Assembly (NCBI RefSeq): GCF_030463565.1
Contig: NC_134646.1
Location: 16,582,001 to 16,646,000, forward strand
Source: Pelecanus crispus
Taxonomy: Eukaryota > Chordata > Aves > Pelecaniformes > Pelecanidae
Direction: 5' to 3'
DNA length: 64,000 bases
The notes under the pieces are model-generated. The model made no database searches, had not been told where the DNA came from, and saw nothing but the letters and a program-made list of their open reading frames with translations. The translations under genes were made by a program, and so were the position numbers. Numbering within the stretch: position 1 is the stretch's first letter; every line of letters starts with the position of its first letter. Shown here one piece after another: positions 14,200 to 32,282 of this stretch.

Positions 14200-14890
14200 G
14201 CTTAGGGCATGTTCACGGGGTGTCGGGCCTCCTCTCCCCATGGAGAGTAAGGCGCGCATCCCTCTCTTGAGGTGCGGTTTATGTCAGTGAGGCAGGGAGG
14301 GCGAAGGCTCTGGAGTCTCTCGGGATGCCATCACTCGAAGGGCAAGGAGGATGGCGGTGGCTCCGATCGGAGCCACCGCCATCCTCCTTGCCCATTCCCC
14401 TGCCTGCCCCGGCGCCCTTCTGATCCTGTGAGGCGGCAGCGGCGGCAACGGCTGCGGTCAACGGCCGCCGTCAACGGCCGCAACTTACCCCTCGCGAGAG
14501 GGTGGGCGGGGGTTGGCGGCGCATGCGCGGCGCTGCCTCAGCGCAGGCCTCAGCCGGGCCGGGCCCCTCGCCCCGTGTCCGGGCGGGTTCCGGCTCAGCG
14601 TGAGGGCGTCACTTCCCAGCGGCGGGGAGGCGGGACGGTGGGTGTCGGGGCGGGTGGGGAACGGCGCCGGTCCCGGTGGGTGATCCACGGCGTGGCTAGT
14701 GCGCGACGGTGCTTCCCTCCCTCCTACGGTCGCCCCCGGGCTGAGGAGATTGAGCGGGTGCGGGGCTGGGGCTGTCCGGGGTGCCGGTAGCGGCGGGCGG
14801 TGCGGGTGTGCACCCTTCCAGACCCGCGCCCTGTCCCCCGGGTAGCTGCAAGGGCGGCTTTTGTGAAGGAGAGGCCTACCGGAGCCTTGG
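14200..14890 (+). promoter_or_regulatory. CpG island, probable MMAA promoter and noncoding first exon
   Basis: An abrupt GC-rich, CpG-dense block in an otherwise AT-rich region, ending about 0.6 kb before the first MMAA coding exon. This is the expected position of a housekeeping-type promoter. The first coding exon starts with a splice acceptor at 15505-15506, so at least one noncoding 5' exon must lie upstream, most simply inside this island. I cannot place the transcription start or that exon's donor; 'gtagcg' near 14785 and 'gtagct' near 14840 are only possible donors. A 12-base unit (gtcaacggccgc) occurs twice around 14457-14483. The island could also drive a divergent transcript. Confidence 0.7.
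14340..14393. repeat. perfect 54-bp palindrome
   Basis: The two 27-base halves are exact reverse complements meeting at a central GATC, with no loop. The symmetry stops cleanly: 14339 and 14394 are both A. It lies inside the MMAA promoter CpG island. It can form a cruciform or hairpin. It could also be a fold-back artefact of sequencing or assembly. Confidence 0.95.
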
Positions 14891-15546
14891 AGGACCTCTA
14901 CGTAGGTCGATCTTTTACGCTTTTAGCGGTGCTGAGGTGCGTCAGAGCAGGCCCAGAGCGAGCGTGGTGGTCGTGCCTGCTGCTGCTTTGTGTCGGCACT
15001 CTGGGAGGTTTCAGCTCCTTGAGTTTATTTCTAATTGGCCTTGTGTCTTGACCGCTTTCGTCATCCACCCACCCCCCCCCACCCCCCCCCGCCTTGGAAA
15101 TAAGGTGCAAAAAACTCATCCTGAATAACTTTTAAAAAATTCTGCAGCCGTCAAAGTAGAATATACAGCAGATTCAGTAAATACAAGGATTGGTTTGTTC
15201 CTGGATTTTTAGGGTACCGTGTGTGCTCTTAGAGGCTGTTTTATTTTTACAAGTGCTTTTCATTTGTTTATTTATAGAAATAACATTTTTGTTTATTAAA
15301 CATGATAATAAAGAGATGCTATGCTATTGAAGAGTCTATAGCTTCTTTTTGTTCTGGTTTTGCAATGGGAAGAGGGAACTACCTTTTTTTGTTTAAAACA
15401 GTAGGTATGGTTAAAAAAAAAGCTGATGATTGCCTGTGTACGTAGGTTTCATTTGAGTCCTTACAAGTGCTTTGAAGGACATAAAAATGTTTTTCTTTCT
15501 CTTCAGGGTGTCTGCAAATAGAAGTGAACTGATACCGCCAAACAAG

Positions 15547-21782
<6,236 letters not shown>

Positions 21783-21831
21783 GCAGTAGATTCTACTCTG
21801 TTCTTGTGAAGTGCTTTATGTAAATATGAAC

Positions 21832-21837
21832 ATTAAA
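21832..21837 (+). terminator. candidate MMAA poly(A) signal ATTAAA
   Basis: ATTAAA lies 50 bases after the MMAA stop and is followed by a T-rich stretch (21842-21848), the usual arrangement for a cleavage site. It would give a very short 3' UTR. Longer isoforms using later AATAAA sites are possible, for example near 23022 or 24377. Confidence 0.5.
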
Positions 21838-21839
21838 TA

Positions 21840-24800
21840 CAGTTTTTCTATGTGTGGATTCAAAATTTTTACTACAGCAGACATTAACAGAATGCCTCTC
21901 CAGTACTCTGCAAAAAAATACTGTAGGAGTCTGTATATGCGAAGATCATGACAAATCAAACACTCAGAGATTACTACAGACTATATTGGAAAAAAGTACA
22001 TTTCTAAGTCTTCTATTTATACACACCATAGATCTTTTGGTCAAAAATGTATGCCTGTGTCAAAATGTGACTGCGTTTGGGAGGGTGGGAGAGAAAGGTT
22101 TGTGCTGGTGCAGTTTTATTCCAATTATGGGACCATCTTAGAGCAGTTGACACTGCAGCTTTCCATTCTAATACAGCAACAGCTGTTGCCCGTGTGGATT
22201 GCTTTTTCTTTCCTCACCTTGAGTGACAGCAAGAACATTGGACCACCTGGCAGCACCTGACCACAGTCTTCGTTTAAATCAATTGTATGCATATAAATAG
22301 AGCATAGTAGTGTTTGGTCCCTGTTTGGAAGCTATAGTTAGTTATTATACACTAAGAGAATGGAATTTTAACTGTCCCAGTTTCTAAATAGATGTTTTAA
22401 TACAAAAGCAAGATTTAGTTAGACTTCTTTTAAATGCTGATGTCAAATGGAACAAACGTCATCCATGATGTTTTAATATCAAATGTCTTTGTACTAGAAT
22501 AATTGATCTCTAAAAATAATGGTTTGAGGTTTTCTGATCTAAGTTTTTTGGGTTCAAACAAAATGCCCAGTTATATTTGGGTTTGTGTTTTTCCCCCACT
22601 CTTGTAGAAGACATGACTGCTTACAATCAAAAGTACTTTTTTTTTTTTTTTTTAATTTCCCTTGAGAAGAAATCTGGAGGAAACATTTTCCTGAGCCATT
22701 ATCTAGAAAGCAGCGCTCATCTGGTACCTACTAAATGTGAAGGGTAAAGTGGAAAAATGCTGATTTTTGGAGACCTGACAGAAAACCAGTAAAATAGCAG
22801 GAGATTTTGTGATATGCTTACATGAACTGTTTTAAAAAAAAACCATCAGAAGTGATTATTTTTATAGTCTTGATTTTCTGGACACATACATAAAAGGTAC
22901 GGTGTCTTTAATTTTTATTTTAGCTCAGTTTCACCTTTGGCTTCCTAAGAAGTATGTGTTGCACATAGCATCTGAGTTCTGGCAACCTGAGTCTGAATTT
23001 TTGAGACAATTCCCAGGTAGCAATAAATTGGCTTACTTAGATCCTCTTTCTTCTTTCCTTTGTTTTTTTTCCTGGAGTGATTTTTTTTCTCTTCTCTTCC
23101 CCTCATCCCACCAACTAAGTTTACTTTTTCCTGCTAGACCTCTGTGCTTCAGAATTTTGATTCCTGCATAGGTATAATTTGGCAACTATCAGAAAAGATG
23201 AATGATTGTTGAAAATGCTGAGGGTTTTGTATCCTTTGGTTTGTCAAAGAGGCACAAATTAAACAATGCAGGAGAAACCTCCATCCTTGGTGCTGGCATT
23301 TCAGTTATTTTTCCCATTGTATGATGGTGTCTGTATAATTGTCCATAGATTTTTACTCTAAAAATCTGAAGCACGACCAGAAAGTAAAAGGCAAACTGCA
23401 AGGCAAAGTAAAGATACTTTGTAAGTAAAAGCAACGATCCCCATGTGTGTTTGCAGTGAAATGTTAACAAAGAGCATTGCGGTGTTTTGTGGGACATACA
23501 GCTGAGGCATTTCTTTGTTAAGGAGTTTTGCATCAGCGTAGCTGGTTTCCACAAAATAAATTGTCAGAACTTCAGTGCTCTGACCCCCTTATTTCTATTT
23601 CTTAAACTTTGCATCCCAAATGAGTAATTTGGGATTGCTGTAACCAGTTATATAGAAGTAGCTGAAGGAATGTTAGGGGGTGGCAGAAGCACGGCGACTT
23701 CGTTAGGACTGTGCTGAGTTGTGAAAAGAAATGTAGCACTTAGAGTTTCTTTTCTATTTAAAAACAGTCTCTACTGAATATGACAGAAAGTGCCCGAAAT
23801 CAAAAGCAATGTCTTCTATCCTTTCAGCTTTAAAAATTAACTGTATTTTGATGGTACCTAGTAGAAGAAATGACAGTCAGGTGGAAAATGAATTGATGAG
23901 AGCAACAGCATTTTAACTGGTGAGTTCTCAACTTTTTGATAGTCCATTTGTTTCAGGTGGCAGTTTTTAAGGGGACCTCATCTGTGCTTATCTGTTAGAT
24001 CAAACCCTTATTATTGTCATTACTTTTGTCAGGGGCTGCAGTTTTCCTTGTCTGTTTTACGTGAGCTGTCAAGCAAGTAAAATAGAACCTGCAGCTTAGT
24101 TTAAATGGCAGCTGCTCAAGCAGAATATGTTTTACCACTTCTTTGGGGTGTTTTCTGAACACAGATCGGTCCATCCACTCAAGCCGTTGGCCATTGTTAT
24201 CTTCTCGTTTTGTTGCTTTTTTTAAAGTATGGTGAATTTACTAATGAACTCTTAGCAGAAGACAGTACCGTGGCTTAAGCAAGTTCTACTTTTCGTTCAA
24301 CGGCATTTTCTTGAAGTAGAGCATTGAATGAAAATTAGATTTGCCTTCTTTACGTGTTCATTTGTGCCTTATGCTTCAATAAACAGAGAAATACTCTTAT
24401 ACTGAAAAGGGTCTTTGGAAATGGCACGATAGATAGGGGTCCCTACTTTGTTTTTCAGTGATTCCCCTACCAAACTGAAAAGCTGTACTGTGCAAACTAT
24501 GAACTGAGCCTCACATGTGAGAATCAAATTGTTTGGTTTATAGCTTGCAAAATTTTGCTGTGACATGTTTTGGAGTGAACTGCTGTTCAATTAATTGTGC
24601 AGTTTTGTTTATGTCCTCACAGGCTGGGGAAATGCGTTGTCTTCAGGACTGCGTAGCTTTAGCTGGTAGGCTACAGTTTATTAAAAAAACTCAGTGTTTC
24701 CCAAGATAGGGAAGAGAATTTCCAGCTCATAATTTCTAGCTCTGTGGGATTAAGTGGGGTAAAATGCATTAAAACATTCTCATTCAAGTAAAGAGGCGTC

Positions 24801-25087
24801 TGAACAAAGATAGTAAACAAATCTGTTGAGTAGGATGTTGACATACTCTTAGTTTCTAGAGTTGTTAAGTTGCTCTCATGTTAACATTTAAAACTGCAGC
24901 TACTGCAGAACAGTATGAGAAAATAATAGCAAGATTGAGTTTGTAGCTGGAGGTATGATAAACTGTTAGACAAATTGGTATGGGAGGTAAGGAACAAACG
25001 CTTCAGATACACAGACTCGTGTCCTATGAAGTCTTGCAGTTGTATGTAAGTGTGAAACTTTTCCCCAGGTCCCTGTGTAATAGACGT
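21840..25087. other. MMAA downstream DNA, no gene seen
   Basis: AT-rich sequence that may include alternative MMAA 3' UTR. Contains a 17-base T run at 22637-22653. Open frames are short and resemble nothing known. Confidence 0.5.
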
Positions 25088-25206
25088 TGGTGGTGTTTCA
25101 CAGCTGGAAAAACAAGTGTGGTGAGATCAAGTGATTTTCCCAGGACTCTGAAACAGGTCAGTAGAGTATAAGGGTTACAGTTCAGTAGTCTTTACTCTGA
25201 GCCCCA
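25088..25206 (+). repeat. MIR-like SINE fragment
   Basis: The order 'cacagctggaaaaac', 'gatcaagtgattttcccagg', 'aacaggtcagtagagtataagg' and 'agtagtctttactctgagccc' follows the MIR core and tail (the 'aagtgacttgcccaaggtcacac' region and onward). It is diverged but in the right order and spacing. The assignment is from memory of the consensus. Confidence 0.5.
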
Positions 25207-25309
25207 TGTATATTTATGGCCACGTTACTTAAGGTTGAAAAAATGCTCTTAGCAAGTTCATGCTCTTAGTGTGACTTATTCCTTTCACATCTAATCTCTC
25301 TGTTTCCAG

Positions 25310-25560
25310 TGACAGGACCCAGTGACCCCTTCTTGACTACTGTTCTGTTGTAATGTCCTGCTTTAAGTAATAGAAAACTTTTCCTTGATACCTAATCTGC
25401 CCTCGCCTTTTGTAAATGCATTACTTCCTGTTACACATGCTTGTTCAGTCTTTATGTTCTCCTCACATACGTTGTTTCTTCATTTGTGAAATCTGCAGTG
25501 TTGGCTGTCTATTTGTGGGTCTTGAGATTTTGGGGATGGGGATTGAGCAGAGCTAAAGAA
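25310..25560 (-). repeat. ancient CR1-like LINE fragment
   Basis: Plus-strand text such as 'aacttttccttgatacctaatctgccctcg' followed by 'gcattacttcctgttacac' mirrors the antisense of the CR1 3' region ('tttcctgatatctaatctaaa... cccattacttcttgtcc'). The fragment is short and highly diverged. The subfamily is not determinable by eye. Confidence 0.5.
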
Positions 25561-28500
25561 TACAAATGAACTTTTTTTTTTTTAACCTGATGCAGTTCCC
25601 TTCCTAAAGTTTTCTTTTTTCAAGTAACGTGGCAAGAATCAGTTACTAACTTGCTCTGTACTGGTGTAAACATACTTATTTCCCCTTTACTTTTCCTTAC
25701 TCAGAGTGCTCTATTGGTCCCCCCTTGGATGCACAGTTGACAAGTAACATTATCCATCAGTTAAAATGAGAAACGTTTTTACAGAGCTTAGCGCTTCCGT
25801 AGCTATTGCTGCTGGCCTATTCTAAAAAGATGTAATGTGAAGAATGATTGAACAGAAGCTGATAAAACATGTATTTAAAGAAAAATCAGTGTGTTCCCCT
25901 GGAACTTATGATTTGGATGCTCAACAGTGCACAGGTTGACTAGCGACAGTATTCCTCTTCCAAAAACTAGTTCGGATATTCCACGGTCATATTCCTTACA
26001 GTTTATTTACAAATAACCCACCCACCCCATGTTAGAACATTAACAAAATTTGTGGATTGAGAATAAAATTTTCAAACCTAAAAACTCATAAGCAATTACA
26101 GTACATATTTAGAATGGAAGTATGATAGACGTATTCTGTTCCCTGCTGCCATACCAAGGTATGGTTCAGCTGGTGAACAAACAAGGAAAAGAGGAGCTGA
26201 CATTCATGGTAGTCTATGGAGACAATACGTTACGGAGCAGCAAGAAGAGTGTCGATTTTTCTCTTTTTCTCCCATGGCAACATAAGAATTATCTTAGACA
26301 GTTCACTGGCAAACTGCAGAAACTGATGTGATCCACAGTGTTTTCTGTGTGATGTTTACAAAAATAATAAATTCAATTCCTTTTCTATCTTTTGGATTTG
26401 TATGTTGTGGGGGACTAGTCTAATGCAGACACTTGTCCTTTGGAACTAGGTGGGTTTGTTTGTTATTGTGCGCTAAGTGGGGAAAAGCTGCCTTGTCGTT
26501 TGAGTAAATGGTTGTTCACTTGCAACAAGTCAAAAGCTTCACTTGTCAGAATGCATGATGGATTCCTGTATTTTTCCTTAAAATACTATAGCAAAGTGAG
26601 TTCCTCCTGTATGTTAGTTTCTATGTCTTCATTTTCTCTTATGTTTAGATCTCTTTCACTGGTAGAGTAGCGTAAAAAAGCTTTGGTTTAGCGATACACC
26701 TTTTTAAATTACTCAAATATTTGTGAAGTTAATCGGGGATTAACAATATTTTTGCTTTGCTTCTCCTATTGAAAGTGACTATTATAACCTATTACAACCT
26801 AAAGACTATTATAACTTCAGATGACTGAGCCGACCTGCACTGTAGCAGACTGCAATGGCTGGGGATGCGTAACGTACGTACAACGAGAAGATTCTCTCAT
26901 TGACTGTGTGGCTCGTAGCATTACAAAGTCATGCTGCCGAAGGTTTCTCTCAGCCCTGAATCTATGACACAAAGATCCTGTTTGTAGTTTTCTAATTGCA
27001 ACCAGCGGAAGACAAGAGTAATGTTAGTTTTTATGACTTGTTGCTTAGCAGCATTGATCGACAAAAGTACAACCTTTTCTTTTCCTGTAACCTTGGTGAA
27101 CCCAGGCTTGGACAGAGCTCACCAGCAGAAGCCAAGGATTTCTGAAGTCGTGCGAAACTGTTGTGCAGTGTCTGTTAGCGGCACCTGTGGCAAGCTCTCT
27201 CTTCTTGACCCCTTCGCTACCTTTGCCCTTTAGTCTACTTCTCCCTCTCATCAAGTCTTAGAAGAAAACAGGCACCAGCCTGGGAAGGTGTGGAGGATGG
27301 GAAGTTTAGAGACAAGCCAACTGTGCTAGGCTGTATCCTGCTGCTTACGGGGAAAAGGAGCTGAGCTGGTTCCCAGCCTGTGATGTCAGACCCTCCTCTC
27401 ATGGCAGGAGAAACAGACTTCAGCCACTACAGTAAGGATTGTTCTTATTTAGAGACGCTTTCCCAGTATTTTGGTGTAGGCAAAATAATCCATAGAAGAA
27501 ATAGAAATCAGGGTGCTAAGAATTTCCTAGTTTACATCTTTTGGGAGGGATTTTGCAAACGGAACTGGAAGGGGCATTGAATGTGTATGAAAATGGTTAG
27601 AGATCTGCACTGAATATAGACATAAAGACAATTCCCCCCCCCCTTTTTTTTTTAATCTGATCAAAACTGCCAAAGCCTGTAAAATAAGTGCAAAGAGTAA
27701 GTTGCTTGTTTCACCTTACTTCTAAACTGTAAATTGTTAGTCTAACTGGACAAAGGATCTTTAGTGACATCACAAACTGCAACAATTAATGTGCCTTATG
27801 ATGTCAAAAGTTTAGATGAGGAGCTTTTACTCAGATGTTTGTCTTTTACTTCTAGACCTAAGTAAGAAACAGTTAAGTATTTGCATACGTCTGCCAAAAA
27901 TGTTATGATCCTGAGACATCTGTAAGCTTGTGGACATCATGTGGGAAATAATGCCTTGTCGGTCTGCTGGTTTTCTCCTTTCCCCCCTCTCGCCTCCACT
28001 ACTGACTTCTCCTCTATCCACACGTCAGGATTCGTTGATAGCTGCTAACAGCAGTACGGGTCAACATATTAAAAGGTCAGCATGTGTTTCACAAGCCTGT
28101 AATGCTCTGGTGTCCCTTCTCTTCTGAAGTTCAAAGAGAAACTCTGCTGTTCAGCTATCCCAGTCTCTTAAAATTCATGGAGAGAACTAATATTGCTGTA
28201 ATTGCACAATGGAGAGCAGACACTCATTCCAGAAAAGGCAGCCACACAAGAAACTGGTTTCTGTCTTACATGTCATGTCAAAAGCATGGCAAGTGCATGG
28301 TATCTGGCAGAGCTCAATCAAATAAAATAAACAGGAAACTGGAATGTGAATTACCTTGCAAATATTGCTATTATTTTTTTTTTTAATTGCACAAATCTTA
28401 ATCTAAGTGATCTACCTGGAAATCCTGACTGCTGAGACTAAGAGGAATGACTTTCCATGCCCTTGCTTGCTGAACAGAGCAAATTTTGTTCACCAAAACA

Positions 28501-29189
28501 GGATTTATTTTTTTGAGCTGTGAATATGATTTGTCTGTCTGCAGTGAACAACAGCTGCTAATAATTGATATCTGCAGGATTCAGAACAAGAAGCTGAAGC
28601 CATGTTCTTAACTTCTGGTTTACAGAAGGGGGGAACATAGGTCAAAATCAGTAAGCTTTTAAAAACACTTTCAGTAAAAGCAAAAAACTTTTTTGTTGTT
28701 TGTAAGTGGTGTGATGCAGAATACCTGACTGGTTCTTTCTGTGTGCGGTGGCAATAGAACCTGAGTACCTTTGAAAATTAAAGTTTCAAACTTCAGATAA
28801 TTAAAGTATCGTTATCTTTCACCTTTCAGCTATCCATTAGAGTGTGGCATTCTCTTATAAGTGAAAAAGTGCCTTTACTGTGAGGCTCTTTAGTGCTGTC
28901 ATTTCCACATCCGCAACAAGCAGGCATGCCCACCGCACTAGCACAACTAAAAGCCACTGAGTGTTTTATTTCTGTACCAAGATTAATCAGTTATTCTGGA
29001 TTATGATGTGTAGAATAGGGAAGTCCACTTTGCTGTCTTGCAGGATGCACGTGGCTTTCAGTTTAGCTGCAGACACTGCTCCGCACACCCGTTCCCCACT
29101 GCACACAGTTCCTTGGTGGGCACTCGCTCCTATTAGAAATGCTACTGTGTCTCCATACCCTGGCACCAGGAAAGGACGGCATTTGAGCA
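25561..29189. other. intergenic DNA, no confirmed gene
   Basis: AT-rich sequence with scattered short frames. A possible terminal exon with a nearby AATAAA lies at 26159-26390 and is reported as a finding. A C/T run (about 27632-27653) and A/T tracts are present. No homologue of mammalian C4orf51 is recognised. Confidence 0.45.
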
Positions 29190-29393
29190 CCTGCCTAACT
29201 GTGATGGAATAGGGATCCTAGTATGCAAGCCACCTGAGTTTTGTCCCATTAGGTGAGTCAGTTTTCCATTTTCGGGGTGGCAAATTTCATGTGCAATGAG
29301 ACAGGAAATTTCAGAGGGAAACTGGAATAATTAAAATAATCTTGTTTGGTCCACTGCCAGCTCTTTCATCTTAGACAACATTGCTCTGGAGAC
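29190..29393 (+). repeat. copy 1 of a dispersed 200-bp duplication
   Basis: Matches 30242-30438 in the same orientation. Over the best 174 aligned bases I count about 17 mismatches (near 90 percent identity), with no gaps in that core. The flanks of the two copies do not match, so this is not simply a boundary of a longer tandem unit. Confidence 0.9.
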
Positions 29394-29994
29394 ATGCACA
29401 GATCCTGTAAAGGAATCTAGTCTGGACAGTTCTCATCTAACATTTTGAACGTGTATCCCTTAGTGAGCATCTAAAGTGCAAGGACATTTCTGTGGGACAG
29501 TTTGAATGGCTTTGGTTTCATAATTCTTTATTGGCTGCTGCTTGAGATGAAGGCTGGACTAAGTGGATCCTCAGGTTAGTGTGGCATTTCCTCATGTAGA
29601 GTGCATCACAAAATCACCCCAAAAGAAAATATTTTTTGCAAACAAGACTTGTATAACTTAAAAAAAGGCATTGAAAAGCTGAAATAGAGATTTAAATATT
29701 GCACAGGCTGGATAGAATTAAGGCTACTCTTGTTTTTTAGTTTCTAAATCTAAAAGCCGTAACATTTTCTCTCCTCCTGTGCTTGATCTAGAGTGTTTAT
29801 AGTAAGCCACCTTGTTTGCATACCAAGAAATTGCAACGGAGAGAAACAAATTGCTACCAATGACAAAGGTAAATCTTTTTATTCTGAAAATTATTCCTCG
29901 GCCACCTTCTCAGCAACTTCATTTTCTAGAGGATTTGTGATGAAACAGTGACAGCGATTGACAGAGAAAACAATTGCTTAGGAAGTTTTCTTAG

Positions 29995-30215
29995 GACGAG
30001 GCTGCTGGAAGGGCAGTGAACGGGAGCGGGGGGGGGAAGGCTGGCTGGGAACGGCGGCAGCCCGTCCGTCTGTCCCGGCTGCAGTACTGACGGACAGCCC
30101 GTAGGTGGGGCTGCAGGGCAGCGCTCGGCCCTCGCTGCCTCCGCAGCCTCCCGGGCGGGGGCTGCCCCGCGGGGTCAGACTGCGTTAGGGGGGCGTTTGC
30201 CCCGGCCGAGGGTGG
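29995..30215. promoter_or_regulatory. orphan CpG-rich patch
   Basis: A roughly 220-base GC-rich, CpG-dense block standing in AT-rich DNA, with a nine-base G run near 30028. It immediately precedes copy 2 of the 200-bp duplication. No gene start is recognised on either side. It could be a promoter of an unannotated transcript, an enhancer-type CpG island, or GC drift. Confidence 0.4.
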
Positions 30216-30241
30216 GCTTTAAGGTAAAAGGTGGTAAAAGG

Positions 30242-30438
30242 CTGCCTGAATTGCATAGGGGTGCTAGAATGCAGGCCGCCTGGGTTTTGTCCCATTAGGT
30301 GAGTCCGTTTTCCATTTTTGGGGTAGCAAACGTCATATGCGATGAGACAGGAAATTTCAGAGGGAAACTGCAATAATTAAAATAATCTTGTTTGGTGCAC
30401 TGCCAGCTCTTTCATCTCAGAAAACGTTGCTCTGGAGA
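30242..30438 (+). repeat. copy 2 of a dispersed 200-bp duplication
   Basis: Partner of 29190-29393, offset by about 1.05 kb. The longest identical stretches are 'gagacaggaaatttcagagg' and 'aataattaaaataatcttgt'. Many differences are transitions. It may belong to an unnamed repeat family or come from a local duplication. Confidence 0.9.
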
Positions 30439-32127
30439 TAGCTGCCCTATTCAATTGGGCAACTGCCTCATTTCTTGTCCCACTGATCTTGGGCTACCGA
30501 TGAAGTCTAACCTTTTTGCATGACGTTGTTGGGTAAAAGCAAATTAATTCAAAAATGTTGCGTGAATAAGTTGTAGGAGCAAAAGTGGCCATCGGGGTGT
30601 CCCACACAAGTCAAAGCTTTCTGCCCAGGAGAGGAAACACCCCCGCCTTTGCTTCCTAAGCGCTATACCCAACAGCTTGCTAAGTGATGCATGTGTCTGT
30701 CCTTTGTTTTCCGTATATCCGTGGATCCATAGCCCAGGTCTAAAATTTTGTCATAGTTCAATCTGGAGATCATGGATAAGCTGTCTCCGGGCTCTATTAG
30801 TTAAGATCAGTAAATGCAATCTGTCAGTAGAGACGTATTAAATATTAAATTCAAACATGGATTTCAATAACTGCTGTAATTTAATTCTTATAAAACTTGA
30901 ATCATGTAATGCTTAAACATCTGTGTCAAATATATTGCTGTCTATCTGTCTGTAAAACAAAGTGCTTTTAAATCATAGCTGAAGAGTTTTTGAGGGCATT
31001 TGAGGATCATCGTGGTGGAAGAACAGTGTTCACCCTGGGAACTTCCTCACATAGATATGGGTGTGGTGCTGTGGCTTTCAGGTTAAACCTTCCACGCTGT
31101 GAAACTCACTTTATTTCTGAAGAATTGGGGATGCAGATTTAGGAACTTGAGTTGTGCTGTCAATTACAAAGGAGTTGGAATGGAATTTCCTCCAGCGGGA
31201 TGGGTCTTAAGCCATGAAGTAAGTTTTATTTGGAAGCTGTTGGTGAAATTATGAAAGTGAGTTATTAAGACAACTCTCAAATACTGTAGCCGTATCTAGC
31301 CTTTTCTTTTGTAGCGAGGCAGGAGAGAAGTAAGATGTTGAAAATAAATTGATCTCTGCCCCTTGGAAGAGAGTTAAGTGATTGTTTTTTTCTAAGTTGG
31401 GAGTATAGCCTTCCTACAGTTTTACTGTGTGCTTATGCACGTTCCTGTAGTTTGTAAATGGATCAGATTGTTTCCCACCTTTTACCACAATCTGAGGGGG
31501 TTAAGCCTGGGAATATTCCGCCAAAGCAAATTAACTAACTCATGTTTTCAGAATGACTTCATTTAGTCATGACTTTTATTTATTTAGAGAGAGAGAGAGA
31601 GAAAGAGCTGGTGTTGTTACAGTTTCTGCTCTATTTTTTTAATCTCTGTAACTTCCTATAACCCAACTATTTTTTTTTTGACCTTTGAAATGTACCAGAC
31701 TGCATAAACTGAGTATCCACTGTGCGTTCTGCTTGTCCCAGTAATTTTCATCCTATGGCCTCTGCATGCTGTTATTTTAGGTGTATCCTTTGCCATTATG
31801 CGAGTTGCTAACATTACCTCGAATTCTGCTGGCATGTAGGTGGGAACAAGTACTGAGCTTTTCTTTCTTATGTGTTGAGAAACTCTGTAGGTGAAATCAC
31901 TGGCAAGTTAAATGTTACTAGGCGATGACTTGTAGCCTAAAGTTAGTGGCTATAAGTTCTCACCTGTGAAAAGGGAATCTTGTAGCTCTGCTCAATATGT
32001 TCTTCCAGCTGCAGCTGAATTTCTGCCACGTTAAAATCCTTAAGCAGCAATGTGTCACACTGATCTGGCATTTTGCATCCTCAAAGCTCTGCTCAAATAT
32101 TTGAACTGAGTAAAGCATTCCACTGAG
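30439..32127. other. intergenic DNA, no gene seen
   Basis: Noncoding sequence with a short (GA)n tract at about 31586-31603 and otherwise nothing recognisable. Confidence 0.5.
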
Positions 32128-32282
32128 CTGTGAGGTAGGCGAGTGTCACTACAACTTTACAGAAAAAGAAACAGCCCCTGAGAGGTTAAAGCGACTTTCC
32201 CTCATCACGCAGCAAGTCAATGGTGGAGCTGGAATTACAGCTCAGGAGGCTCCTGGCTCCTGCTACACTACAATGCTGTGGA
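32128..32282 (+). repeat. MIR-like SINE, well preserved
   Basis: The sequence follows the MIR consensus closely in order: 'gctgtgaggtaggcg', 'ctttacagaaaaagaaac', 'ctgagaggttaaagcgactt', 'tcacgcagcaagtcaatggt' and 'ggagctggaattacagctca', ending in 'ctcctgctacactac'. It is on the plus strand. For an element family this old, such preservation is notable. No reading frame is expected or seen. Confidence 0.75.

Noticed and set aside
1-14200. SMAD1 3' end
   Set aside because: Synteny predicts SMAD1 upstream, but no MH2-domain coding sequence is recognisable. A long 3' UTR could not be excluded by eye.
14272-14790. 172-codon open frame in the MMAA CpG island
   Set aside because: GC-rich islands lack stop codons by composition. 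The frame runs through the 54-bp palindrome, so the same peptide stretch appears on both strands, and no family resemblance is seen.
15472-15546. Upstream in-frame ATGs at 15472 and 15487 as the MMAA start
   Set aside because: They lie before the splice acceptor at 15505-15506 and inside its pyrimidine tract, so they are intronic. The first ATG in the exon is 15547.
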